DNA from: Blasia pusilla
Lineage: Eukaryota; Marchantiophyta; Marchantiopsida; Blasiales
Length of the DNA stretch: 64,000 nt
Direction: 5' to 3'
Assembly: GCA_050084515.1 (NCBI GenBank)
Contig: CM114272.1
Coordinates: forward strand, 54,746,001 to 54,810,000
Made by a program: the position numbers and the translations under genes. Positions 31,500 through 42,959 of this stretch are shown piece by piece (the stretch's first letter is position 1; every line of letters starts with the position of its first letter). Under the pieces are notes generated by a model. That model was not told the DNA's origin. It saw only the letters and a program-made list of their open reading frames with translations, and did no database searches.

Positions 31500-32240
31500 T
31501 CTTGGCCATTGCTCGATCACTGCACCTGTGAATCGAACGAGTAATGAGCTAAGGCGCCCATCACCTGACTGTCATCCTGGTCTGTAGGCACTGACTCCTC
31601 CCACTAATCCAGGGAAGACCCCATCGTGTATAACACTGCTCCACCAACCAAGATGTCGTAGGACTCTGCATTAGTCACTATCGCCTTGGCGCGCACCATG
31701 GACTCATCTGTAGGATGTCCCGGGCGAATCCTCACCACGACCTCTTGTCGGGTGATATACTGTGTGGTACTCGCTCCATCCAAGGATGTCTGTATCCGAA
31801 ATGGACAACGCTCCACATCGACTCTCATCAAACCCAATCCTGTGAATGACGCTTTTCCCAACATCAGGGGTTGCGCTCCTGAATCCAACAAGACGCGCTG
31901 CGGACTAAAAGCTCTACCTCCAGGACTCACCAACTCGAAGACCTATCCTCGGTTATCCAGCAACACAACATCGGGAGAAGCCATGGCACGCTCTATTGCG
32001 GGCCTAGCGGGCATCTCCGCCATTCTAGCAGCCGCAGCCTGCCATGAATCTGACGTGGACGATCCGAGCATCCGCTCCAAGGCCAAGTCCATCACCTCCT
32101 CAGCAATCACCTCTGAACGTGATGCAAGAACTCCAACTCCGCGCTCACATAGCGACGCGGCCAGCCGAAAAGCCTCGACGGGCGTACCCCCAACATCATA
32201 ACATCGGAAGCAGAAAATAAAGGAGTGCGGTACACAATGG
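31500..32240 (-). pseudogene. Copy D protease region (retropepsin)
   Basis: Minus strand 31933-31604 reads FSPQRVLLDSGAQPLMLGKA, with the D-S-G catalytic triad of aspartic retropepsins. About 75 residues later comes SYDILVGGAVLYTMG, matching the conserved I-L-x-G-x-x-x-L of the same fold. Upstream (32201-31940) is a linker with AAACHESDVDDPSIRSKA on the opposite reading, so the coding frame is broken. It would cleave the Gag-Pol precursor. Confidence 0.75.
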
Positions 32241-34103
32241 TGGCCGCCCCCAACAATGTGCTCGACACATGCTCCTCCTGAGCATCAACAATAGGAGTTG
32301 TCGCACTCGCTTCTCCCATCGCCCTCCGTGCTTGCACACCAACAACATCACCAACTCTCAAGGAACTTTGATGAGGACCCATCGATGGGGTCCTCATCGC
32401 TTTGGACAACGTGAAAGACTGAGGAAGCCTAGTCTGTTTTCTTGCTTCCCCTCGCTGTGGATCCAACTCTGCGGCTGCTCCACGCGTCACAACTTCCGCG
32501 GCCTCCATCTGGGCAACCCCGCACATCCAACCAGGATCCTCCAGATCTCTAGTTGCTCCATATGATGTGGATGCCACACATCCGGCATCGGGTAACCTCA
32601 ATGCCATAGCGGCAATCTGCTCCTGTAGTTGTTGTATCTGAGCAGCCATCCTAGCCTCGCGTCCGGCGTCTCCCTCGGCGCGTCTAGATGGTGGTACTCT
32701 ACCTCCTCCATGGGCAGCTCCACCACCCTGTTGGGCAACTCCAGCTCCTCGTCCCCCAACTGGACCACCTGGTGCACGATCTCTAGGCCCACCCGGACCG
32801 GCTACTCGCTCTGGTGCCCTTTTTGGCCCTCGGTCCAAACGTAACTCAGGATGTAAACTAAAACACTTGGCGCGTATATGACCATACCTCTGACAATAGT
32901 CACACTGATAACCTCCTGGTGCAGCACCATCTCCTCCTCCATGTTGAGGCATACATCCATGCCCCTGACGAGTGCAATGGCGTTGATGATGGGCTCCACC
33001 ACATGACCAACAAGTAATAGTAGGCGGCTGTTGTTGAGCCGCATATGAAGGCGCAGGTCTCTGTGCCACGGGCTCCCGGTATCCTCCCTGAGCTCGTGGT
33101 GCCACAGTTAACCTATCTCGAGTCACGTTCTTTGCCGGTGGTGGGCTAATCGCGACGCTCTCGCTTGAGAACCCATGGTGGCTACGCTCTCCTCCGCCAT
33201 GTTGCGCTCAATGTTCTCGGCAATCCTAAAAACATCTCTCAACGTAGGGGAGGTGTTCATAAGAAGCACTCCCTCCCGCATCCGTGGCCGCAGGGTCTGG
33301 TCTAGCATCGCGTACCATGACTGGATAGCCTGAGCCTCTCTCACCCCTTGAGTGACGTTGATCAATCGGCGCAAGCGAGTGTAAGCCTCACGTAAACTCT
33401 CACCCGGGCGCCTCTGGAAGTTGTGGATGCTCGAAACTTTTCCGTCCGTACCCGTTGGTAGCTCCCCCTCAACTAAGCAAAGAACTCAACCACGGGGTTG
33501 AACCTGGGACGAACCCAACTAGACGGTGCAACTGCTCCAGTGCGAGTGACCCCTCCTAAAACATCACTAGTGGAAGAGGAAGTAGCCTCTCCTGACTCCT
33601 CCTCCTCGTCTAGGAACGGCTCCGTCCATGACACATAGTGTGGGTCGTAGTAGAGTTGCCATGCCTCAATCTCCTGGGCATATATGTGGGAAAAACTCAT
33701 GGTAATCGTCCATGGGTGCCCCCTCTAAATGCTGGAACATACCGTTCCATGCTGTAAACGGGTTGAACTCTCTAGAGTTCTTGGCCCGCTGGGAGTCACA
33801 CCAACTCCTAAACTCTACTATGAAATCCTGCAACTCAATCGTACCTATTGCAGCTGAATACCTACGCGGTCCTCCACCCCGGTCGTCCATCTCAATCGCC
33901 CAACTGGTAGGACCACTCACAATGTGTGGCGATGTGCTCACAAATTCCTCTACACCCTCCCCCTCGTCTGATGATGACACAGAAGGAGGTCGAGGTGGTC
34001 CTTGAAGTGAAGACCCTCGGAACCTCACGCCACTCCGCGTAAAACCTCTAGAGCTACTCTCAGGTTCACCACCTCGCCTCTCAAAGTCCCGAACGGACGC
34101 CAT
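32100..34103 (-). pseudogene. Copy D gag with two CCHC zinc knuckles
   Basis: Starts at ATG 34103 (MASVRDFERRGGEPESSSR). Acidic and Ser-rich N-terminus, then a capsid-like helical region: FIVEFRSWCDSQRAK, FTAWNGMFQHLEGAPMDDY, NPVVEFFA, RLRRLINVTQGVREAQAIQ (34103-33123, with frameshifts). The nucleocapsid region follows (33126-32830): CWSCGGAHHQRHC, a C-x2-C-x3-H-x4-C variant, and the canonical CDYCQRYGHIRAKC. An Arg/Gly/Ala-rich stretch follows, then a linker to protease. Gag would package element RNA. At least two frame breaks make it nonfunctional. Confidence 0.8.
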
Positions 34104-35671
34104 GATGATCCTCGTGCCCTTCTAACCCGATCACTCTTGCCTTGCGAGTAATCCCTTAATCACTCATCCCAAACATGCGGCACTCGATCTACACTCTCCC
34201 TCCCCGAGACATGTAACGTGCGGCAATAAGCGGCGTGGTGCGGCAAATCGACCAGGCATTCATCTCATCGACAACCTACCCTCAACTCCGGACATCCCAC
34301 ACAGGTCTATGTCCCCTAAATCACATACATAAATGATGACCTCAGCATTCACACACCCAATATCCCCAAATAAACTACCAAAATCCCAGAATCCCTCACA
34401 CGTGCAGGGTAAAGGACCAGAATGGGTAACATGAACACATGTCGATGTCGCTCCTCAGCAACTGCGAATCTCGAACCCAACTCGGTCGTGGGGACAACTC
34501 CTCCAATCAGCAAGTCATACTCCTCTCATACTGACGTAGCTCAAAACTCCTCGATACACGGTGCAATTCCAGCGGAACGGTGCGGCGTTGCAGGCGGCAC
34601 GGAACGGCTACGAACGGCACGGCCCTCGATGATGGGATGCAACACTCGGTGGCATACCCTCCTCAATCAACAATAAACCCACACTTTGCTCCACAATTCC
34701 GGAGCGGCTCCGCGATCAAGACGGTGCGGTGCGGCCACGAGCGGTAGGGCGCGGCAATCGGCGGCGCGTTGCGGCTACGTGCGTCACGGCACGGTACCCG
34801 ATCGTCGTTGAGTGGCTACCAATCACAACATAGCAGCAGGAAATCAAAACTCAAGCACTATAACAGGAGGTCATATGCCATCACAGGTTGATGATGGTGG
34901 CGGCCAAAACAAAGTACGTGATGGCGACGCAAGTCCGAGAATCAACGAACGTTGTGGAAGACCCTCCACTCCGTAACGGCGGCAATGGCAACCAAGGGTG
35001 GACAACGGATGGTGGACCATTGACGATGACGGTTGACCGTTGATGGTGATGGTGATGATTGACTGTTGACGGTTGACGGTAACTATGACAGCGACGGCCG
35101 CCGCCGGTGTGGCGGCTGGTTTAGGGTTTGCACAAAATCGCCTAGCAATGGCAGTTTTGCAAGATTGACCATAACTTTTTGCTCGCAACTCCAAATTGCG
35201 CATTGTTTCTTGCACAGCGTGCACAGCTTCACGATCTACGCTAGCATCCAAAAATATTTGGAATCAAACATTCCAGTAAAAATTGACGGGGACTGTTGTA
35301 AAACTCAATGTCTCTTTCTTCTACCCAACATTCGGCAGCGCTTCCGCACTGATTCCTCCCAACAAAAACGTAAAACCTGTAAAAATGAAAATCAGCAAGC
35401 GACATGGTGCTCCCAAAAGCACCAGCATGGGGCAACCCGCCCCCATACTCAATCCCTATCAAAAATTGGATAGCGCTTCCGCGCGCCACTCTTCTACACA
35501 AAAAATCGGCAAATGCAAAGAACAATCCAAGCAACCCTTGCTCCGATGAGCACTCCCATGAGCCGTTGAACGGGGAATACGGTCCCCAACCTGCAAAAAC
35601 AGCGAGTGACCAGCGAGCTCCTCCATGAAGCTCTCTCACTCTCTCTTTCTCTCTTTCTCTCATTCTCTCTT
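34104..35671 (-). other. Copy D untranslated leader
   Basis: About 1.57 kb, homologous to 9165-10616 of copy C. It contains GGTCAACCGTCATCGTCAATGG-like direct repeats (about 35010-35100) and a region rich in GCCGC. No R block is present between L and gag, which rules out a simple L-R long terminal repeat at this end. Confidence 0.7.
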
Positions 35672-36189
35672 TGTAAAGTAAGATCCAATCTTTCTCTACA
35701 CAATCTCACACCATAGCTCTCAAAGGTGTGCACTCTCTCTCATGTCAAACCAAACCCACTCTCCTAATGAGAGGCTTGGGTTACACTCACAAGGCAAGGG
35801 ACCATAGCTCCGCCGCCTCATGCCAAGAGGTTCAACAAAGAGAGAATAAGCTCTCAAGCTCTCTCTCCTTGGGATATATACCCCTCCCCTCTCCCAAGCT
35901 CTCTCCATGGTAACCTATTCTCCCAAGTCACCTCTTTGGCTCTTGACCTGATGTAGGAGGTCAAGGGCCACTTAACAAAAATAGAAAGTCGATCATATAC
36001 TCAAAATGATACTTACTTAAAATAGTAAGTTCCTCAATATGGCTCCAAATGAGTCAAAACGAAGGGGAAACCTGCTCTCTCAGGTTTCTCGAGGCCTCAG
36101 CAGGTCATCCTCAACCTCCTAGGCCTGTCCTCCACTACGCTTGACGACGCTCTACTAGATCTCACCGATCTATCCTAAAGGACGTGACA
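35672..36189 (-). repeat. L block of copy D (5' terminal)
   Basis: 518 bp from TGTCACGTCC to TTACTTTACA on the minus strand, homologous to L1 and L2 of copy C. It probably holds the promoter: a GGGTATATATCCC stretch lies at about 35872-35886. Confidence 0.8.
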
Positions 36190-36193
36190 ATGT

Positions 36194-37600
36194 AATAAAT
36201 TCAGGCTTTGATGGTATGTCTAAAACAACATCAACTTTTATGATTGAAGCATCTCTAAAAATTCTCCTAAGTGCTAGAAGATTGAACATAGCAACATCGT
36301 CACAATGAGTGCAGATAATGGTTGTTTGAGAAGTGATAAAATCAGTTGCTTCATTTCCAGATACAAAAGAGGGACCTAGGCAATCGTCATTTTGTCTCTC
36401 TGTGGGGATCGAAGATCTTATTGAATTTAGGAATTCATTGTTAACATGATTAGCTTGAATTCCTGACAGGTGTAACTTGCTGGAAGGACAGAGCATTCTC
36501 TGAATATGTAGAAGAACTGATATGACAACCATGGAAAAAGTCAGAAATCTTATGGCTGCAAACCGATGGGAGCTCACAAAGGTCGCCAACAAGAATGAGT
36601 AGTTTTCCATCAAGTACATTATAGCTTGTACATCTGGTAACTTCGTATATGTGCATAACTACTATCTGCAGGAGTTTCGTGGTTAACATGGAACATTCAT
36701 CAATCACAATTACCCGAGCAGCTTTAAGTCTAATGTAGGGATCAAACGCAACATGCATAGTTGGCATATCGCCACGAATTGGAATACTAAAGGCAGAGTG
36801 AAGTGTACTTGCATCTTGGTGAAGTCGAACTGCAGCTATGCGTGTCGTTGCAGTGAGAAGAGGAGACATTCCTCTAGATTTCCAATAACTATACATGAAT
36901 GATATAAAGAAAGACTTACCACAACCACGAGCACCTTTTAGTAGTACTAAGCCAGATGTTAAGTTACGAATATCGTGGAAGAGATCAGCCTGCCCTAGGT
37001 TTGGTTGTTCGAGTATGTCATTTTCAGAGGCATCAAGAATATCAAGACATGAGGATTCCAAAGTATGGGAGAGTTGTATGTCTAAGTCAAGCTCAGGCTG
37101 AAGAATACTTGTTGCTTTAGCAAGAATCTCTGCTTCATGGACGCGACTCCACAAGTTCTTGATTTCCTGGATCTTGATGGGATCGTAAATATCAAGCATA
37201 TTCTTAATAATACCCCTATGCACACACTCATGGAAATATGTCCAACATTGGTCATGACATGAGAGAATAGAGTCTTATGATCTGAATGATACATGTTGGA
37301 GAAGAACAAGATAGAAGAATTCATTCCGCTAATGAAGAGGATGAAACTCAGTGAACCTTACAATACGATTAGTTTTACTAACAATGTTACCTAAATTATC
37401 TAACTCTATTTTGCATACATTTTGGGTAGGATTTCAGTAATTTGTAGTTTGACCAATAAGATAAGAACGACATGCTATCAAGGCTAGTAGGCCTATTGGC
37501 GTAAAGAGTAGCAGGATGAATGCATGGAAGTGAGGCAGATTTGTAGAGGTATGTTCTCCTTGATGGGGGATTTGAGTCAATATAATGAACAGCGTGAGAT
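36194..37600 (-). pseudogene. Helitron 2 helicase, N-terminal part (PIF1-like)
   Basis: Minus-strand frame 37223-36450 carries Walker A GARGCGKSF (third Gly-x variant of GxAGTGKS), then HSAFSIPIRGD, Walker B VIVIDECSML, and LLILVGDLCELPSV (motif III). A shifted frame continues to SKPEFITL at 36194, where copy D is inserted. This domain unwinds the element DNA during rolling-circle transposition. Frameshifts and the 8.8-kb insertion inactivate it. Confidence 0.85.
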
Positions 37601-39802
37601 CTGTATATAATTGGAATTTAAAGACATGTTAATGCAACCTCGATCTGTGGAAGAAACACACCTATTTAACACAACACCAGAGACAAGGCGTAACTTCACA
37701 TCGTCTAATCCACCAAGGCCAAGACACTTGGCTGACTCAGTATCAATATCTAATGATCCAGTAGGTTCAGATTTCAATGTATATTTCAGTAAGCAAAATG
37801 ACCAATCAATATTTGTAACCCTCCTGATATTCATATGAGCTCCCCAAAGTAGGAGTATGAGAGGGTGGTATGGGATGACGTTACGATGCTCTGTTGAGGG
37901 TCTAAAATAGTTCGATTTCATGGTAAGTGGATCAATGAATGGTTCAATATTAGTATTGATACTAGTGGGGAATCCAAGGCAACAATATGGTTTTTGGGAA
38001 TTTTTTCCTAACAATGCAAATGCCCTCTTTGCAAGTGTGCAATTGCTTATGTAGGACCAAGTCCAGTAAAATGTTGCTAGGATTCAGACTACTAGCAGCA
38101 TGGTCCAACTTATCAAGGATTGTATGAGGGGTAGGAATGTATGAACATATCTTTGATGTAATACGGTCACCATCGTCAGGATGAAGCCAAAGAATCATAT
38201 GACAATGTAAGCTCCCCCTCCCCTGCAACTCATAACGTATCAGGTAGTCTTGTACTCTACCCAAGATATGTGGACCTGAGAAGATGAATAATAACAAGAA
38301 GGTATGAAGTCTAGTGTGAAATATCTATGCACATTCCGATGGAGCATCACGCCATATAAAGTTAGGGTTGAAGTTTGCAAGAATGGAATCAATATGATCA
38401 CATTCAATCCACCTAGTTGTAGAAACTTCGTCAGAAGTTAACGTGAGGAATAAATTAGGCATCCCCCATTTTTGCACCATAGCTTTGAGATCTTTCAGAT
38501 AGTGTCGATGCCAAGCGGCCAGGTATCTGTGGGCTGATTGAATATTTGGATAAATGGTGATATAGGCTCTCATCACTTAAGTGGGGTCTATCTCTACGTA
38601 GACGATCTAACTCTTTATTTAAAATAAATTTATTTGATGTAGAACATAATGCAATAGCTTGCCGTAGATGGTACATTAATAAAGGATATGGCTTAAATAA
38701 GGAGAATGGACTGAATTGTTGACGGCTCCTTGCTCAAGTATAGTTAAAGAAAGTAGATGTACCTTTGAAGTACCCACGATGGAATGGAAACAAGAATGGA
38801 AATGAAGTCTCTATAGTGAGGCGAGGGTCAAGAGATGCTCCAGAGATGTCAATGAGTATTTTGTTACGAGAAAATGCATTTGCTCGCAGGGATATACTAC
38901 CATTATCAAAAATGTCAGTGGAGGCTCTCCTTTGGATAGGAAGAGTGTAGGGAACATCTTGAAGGATATTCAAGTCAGGATGATAGGGGTCGTGACTCAT
39001 GCTATGGATAACTTGTCCTTTTTCTTGAGAGGCTTTAATTATCCTTTGGATTGATGATGGAGGAAGTATGACTATCCCAGAAGTAGGATATGGTGACTCT
39101 ATAAGAGTCTTGTAATCTTTGAATAATGGATTTATCTCGAGATTGATCTTCATGAGTTGTTGAATAGTCAGAGGAATTATAGCCCTACGATAGTTTTTAT
39201 TTGGCAAAATATTGAATCCAATAAAAGGAAAATCTAAACGGGATGTGACTGAGAAGAACCCTTTATGAAAGCCATTGATTTTTTTTTTCTACACCTAATG
39301 TGGAGTCCACTATGGATAGAAGTTGCAACTCAAGTGGATTGACGTTCAACAACTACCTGATGTAAGCAGGAGTCATATACACATTTATGTGGGTGCGAGG
39401 ACCATTTGAAATACAAAGGTCACATACGTGGAAGTGGCATGGACGAGGTATAATGTAATCTCTCATGAATCCATTGCACAATGCATATAGTGGATTCTTT
39501 GGATCTTCAAGAAGAGACATTTCTGTGCGAGGATTGCAATATAGCACTACCCCACAATAACCACAACATTGCATGTTCTTGACAGATGACAAGCATGTGG
39601 CACGCCATCTATGAAGGTATAACCCAACGCATGACCAATCCATGCAATAAGGTCTACATGTCAATTTCCTCTGACGGGCAACTTTACTACGAGAGTATTG
39701 GCGAGATTTTACTAGTTTGGATTTCCTAAGAGCTGGAGTCTCTTTGTTATGATTCCTTCTTGACCTCGGAGTAGACTCTTGAGTTTTTTTTTTTGCCATC
39801 AA
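37577..39802 (-). pseudogene. Helitron 2 N-terminal and Rep (Helitron_like_N) regions
   Basis: In minus-strand order: a Lys/Arg-rich start at 39802 (MMAKKKTQEST) with Cys/His clusters (CYCG-like CCGYCG, CHFHVCDLC). Then ISGASLDPRLTIETSFPFLFPF (39207-38734), KWGMPNLFLTLTSDE (38576-38325), GRVQDYLIRYELQGRGSLHCHMILWLHP (38297 onward), the HUH-like HCH motif of the Rep domain, and LHTCKEGICIVRKKFPK (38060). Then NVIPYHPLILLLWGAHMNI (38014-37577). The H-x-H of the nuclease is seen as HCH; the tyrosine motif was not located. Several frameshifts. It differs from Helitron 1, which has the HGPCG block here, so the two belong to different Helitron groups. Confidence 0.8.
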
Positions 39803-40104
39803 TTAAGAATAAACTTGGTATAGCTAGATAGATAAGATTAGGCTTATGTCGGACTCGTATAAGCTACTCTTGTTATCCAAGTTGACACAAACCTAAAATT
39901 TGCAAAATTGCAAGGACCGAAGAGAATTTGCTGCAACAGACCACAATAGAGCACTTGTCCATAAAAAGCATGCAAATGGAAAAAATGTGAGAGGATGTAC
40001 TCGTCAAAGAAATGATTACTAGAAATGAAGCAAATTATGGATGGCAATAGGAAGAAGCAATTAACAGAAATAGGAAGATAGGGTTATGGCTAGAAGTACC
40101 TTGT

Positions 40105-40350
40105 ATGCCAAAATACAAGAAGCTTCCGGACGATCTGCCTGCAATAGATCCAATAGTGTCAGATATCCTACACAGAATGTTAGCATCCAGATTGAAATGT
40201 ACTGTGGACAAAATTGAGAAGGAAGCAAGACATTCTTGGGCAGTGCAGTCGTTGGATAAGCCGGAGTTCCCTTCTTTGCCGCATCAGCAAGTGAGTCTGT
40301 ACAGATGTTTGTGGGAAGAGAAGCTGCAAGAATCAGGGACTTTATGCTGA
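40105..40350 (+). pseudogene. Possible protein-kinase C-lobe fragment
   Basis: An 81-residue frame reads DPIVSDILHRMLASRLKC then TVDKIEKEARHSW. This loosely matches the last kinase subdomain (mL..dP..R.T...i..H.W), with the conserved Arg unclear. No upstream kinase domain is present. It lies just beyond the 5' side of Helitron 2, so it may be captured cargo or chance. Confidence 0.2.
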
Positions 40351-40439
40351 GGCAAGGAAGAATACCTCTTCTACTACGAGAGAGACAAAGAGAGGGAAAA
40401 AGATACGGAGAGAGGAAAAGAGAGAGTATTGAAGGTGCA

Positions 40440-42360
40440 AGAGAGCGCTATTTTTAATTCTCCTAAATTATTTCCCTCCTCCCTATAAAATTTGAATGAT
40501 TCCTCGCTTCCTCTTTCACTCTTCTCACCAAAATAATATTCATTGATTAAATTACAAGTTAGTACAATTAATGAAATAATTTCCCTTTTTCATTCAAATT
40601 TAGGTTCCTCTCCTAACATATTTATTTGAATTAACATGATTATTTTTTTAATAATTTTATTTTTCATTTCAAAGTTTAAAAGTAATTTTTATTTTATTAC
40701 ATCTTAGAAGAGTATTAATATTTCAAAATTCAAAGTAATTCCACTCCTCAATTAAACAATATCTATTTCTCCCATCAAAATAACAGTCATTATGTTTGAC
40801 TAGCCCAATATTTTGTCTTATTATATACTAGTATATAGCTCATGTGATCATGAGAGTGAAGGGACTAATGCTAAACATTTTCTTGATGTCTAATTGCCAC
40901 TTGTCAAGCACATCGGTGTTTGCAAATCAATAAGGCACTCTCCAATAATAATATAAATATAAGATCATCCATTATAATATAGATTAATTAAATGATGAAT
41001 TAATAATAAATCAATTTTCTTATTATCCCATTATTTTGTCTTAATGAACATATGAGGTCGTCCATTATAAGATAGATTAGCATGCGTGCTTGCGTACGAA
41101 AATTGATTATTTTTAAGAATTTAGAATTATTTTTCATTCTAGATTTTAACCAATGTGCGGCCCTTTAAGATGGGTGGGAAGAAAATAATTATCAAACATT
41201 TGTGGAAGATGCATGGATAGATTAGATGACAAGAAAAAAAAGAGAATTTATATGGGCATAATTACTAGGCTGCAAAGCAATATGACAATCATAAACCAAT
41301 GAATTTGAAAGGAGTGGGGAGAAGGTAATTATGAAACATGTGTGAAGGGCACATGGATAGGTTACATAGCAAGAAAAAAAAATGGAGAACTTGCAAGGGT
41401 CATAAATATAATTTCAAAAAAATAAATATTAAAATAATATTCCATTTATGATTGGAAATTTAAATAATACACAACTTCCCACAAAAATTTCACCCTTCCA
41501 TACTATTTTCCTTCCATTCTTACCACCAAAATAATATTCATTAATTAAACAATTTGTTAATTTTAAGTAATGAAATCATTTCCCTTTTCCATTCAAATTC
41601 ATTTTCCTTTCCCAAACTATCAAGTGTGAAGTAACACGATTATTTATAAACAGGAAAATTTTTAAAATAAATAAATAAGAATTTTCTTTTTTAAATCTTG
41701 AAGGAACAATAATATTCCACTCTTCTAAGTAATTCTGCTCTTTCATTAGAATTTAAATAGTACCCCACTCCCATAAATAATTCCACCCTTTAGTTTAAAC
41801 AATACCTATTCCTCCCATCAAAACAACACTCATTGTATATTATTATCCCAATATTTTGTTTTATTTTACGTATAGGATTTCCCATTATAATATAGATTAA
41901 TTAAATCATGAATCTTAATGAATGAAAAAAATTTCCTCTTCCATTCAAATTCATTTTTCCTTCCCATCAAATGTGAATTAAGCGAGAAAATTGCAAACTT
42001 GTTGCTTTTTTGTCTTATTGACTAATATAGTAGTCATAGACAATCATAAAATCTACGTCCGTACACTCAAGGATAAATGAATACAAGTGGCATAGGTACA
42101 ATTAAGCCAGTTTCATATTTGTTCACAAAATTTCAATATTTTTATTATTACAAAAAAAAGGTAATAACACTTTAAGAAAGGAAATTGACTGCCATGATTA
42201 TGGAACCATCATAGAAATGAAGTCCATACACTCAATGGATACTCTGTGTACTCAACAATAAATGGAAATCGATTGCATTAGTTTGAAATCCAAATTACTT
42301 ACAAGATTTGAGGGTGGTAAAGCTTATTTGCTTGAGGCTATTTCCATTGGATTTCATCCT
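40440..42360. repeat. AT-rich region with direct ~1-kb-spaced duplication
   Basis: 40500-41000 and 41490-41930 match in order: CACCAAAATAATATTCATT, AATGAAATAATTTCCC / AATGAAATCATTTCCC, TTCTCCCATCAAAATAACA / TCCTCCCATCAAAACAACA, and CATTATAATATAGATTAATT. A smaller duplication is nested between them (about 41168-41260 with 41313-41410: GAAACATGTGTG, GCACATGGATAG, AGCAAGAAAAAAA). No gene seen. Confidence 0.6.
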
Positions 42361-42367
42361 AGGATTG

Positions 42368-42551
42368 TCACAAAGTAAGGTGCGCTAGGATTGTCATAAG
42401 CATGCAATGGTCCCAAATTTCGTTTGCTATTTCCGTTGGATTTTATACTAATGCCAAAAATATCCATGCTATTTTTATGCGGTCCATTTTTGGGACTGTT
42501 GCATGCTTATGACAATCCTAGCGCACCGGTCTGATGGGCCTTACTTTGTGA
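42368..42551. mobile_element. Foldback MITE-like element
   Basis: Outer inverted repeat TCACAAAGTAAGG / CCTTACTTTGTGA, followed by inner inverted repeat TGCGCTAGGATTGTCATAAG / CTTATGACAATCCTAGCGCA, which continues through GCATGCAA. The right arm carries a 13-bp insertion between outer and inner parts. Total 184 bp with no coding capacity. The superfamily is not assignable and no clear target duplication is seen. Confidence 0.65.
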
Positions 42552-42735
42552 TAAAAAACACAACACAACCCTAAAATCTCGTAAGTGGTTTGGATTCTGG
42601 ACTAAAGCCAATGGATATAGTGTCTAAGGTGGGAGACTAATAATTGTAAGCCTACGCATGCCATCCCTATAAATTAACCTCTTCGTTTTTTTATGGAGGA
42701 AAGTAACAATTAAACAAAACGAGATAGGGGAACCT

Positions 42736-42949
<214 letters not shown>

Positions 42950-42959
42950 GACATATAGG

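Larger units (their letters stand above)
27434..36189 (-). mobile_element. Ty3/gypsy PHD-family copy D, near full length, inserted in Helitron 2
   Basis: Minus-strand element of 8756 bp, from TGTCACGTC (36189) to GCGCACGACA (27434), flanked by ATGT on both sides. Order: L block (36189-35672), leader (35671-34104), gag with two zinc knuckles, retropepsin, RT, RNase H, integrase, PHD finger, purine tract (27572-27559), R block (27558-27434). It has no terminal direct repeat: L occurs only at the 5' end and R only at the 3' end. Frameshifts, stops and a lost RT catalytic Asp make it inactive. Confidence 0.9.

Noticed and set aside
34104-36189. A 2-kb conventional 5' LTR for copy D
   Set aside because: No matching 2-kb block follows the purine tract at the 3' end; only the unrelated 125-bp R block is there.
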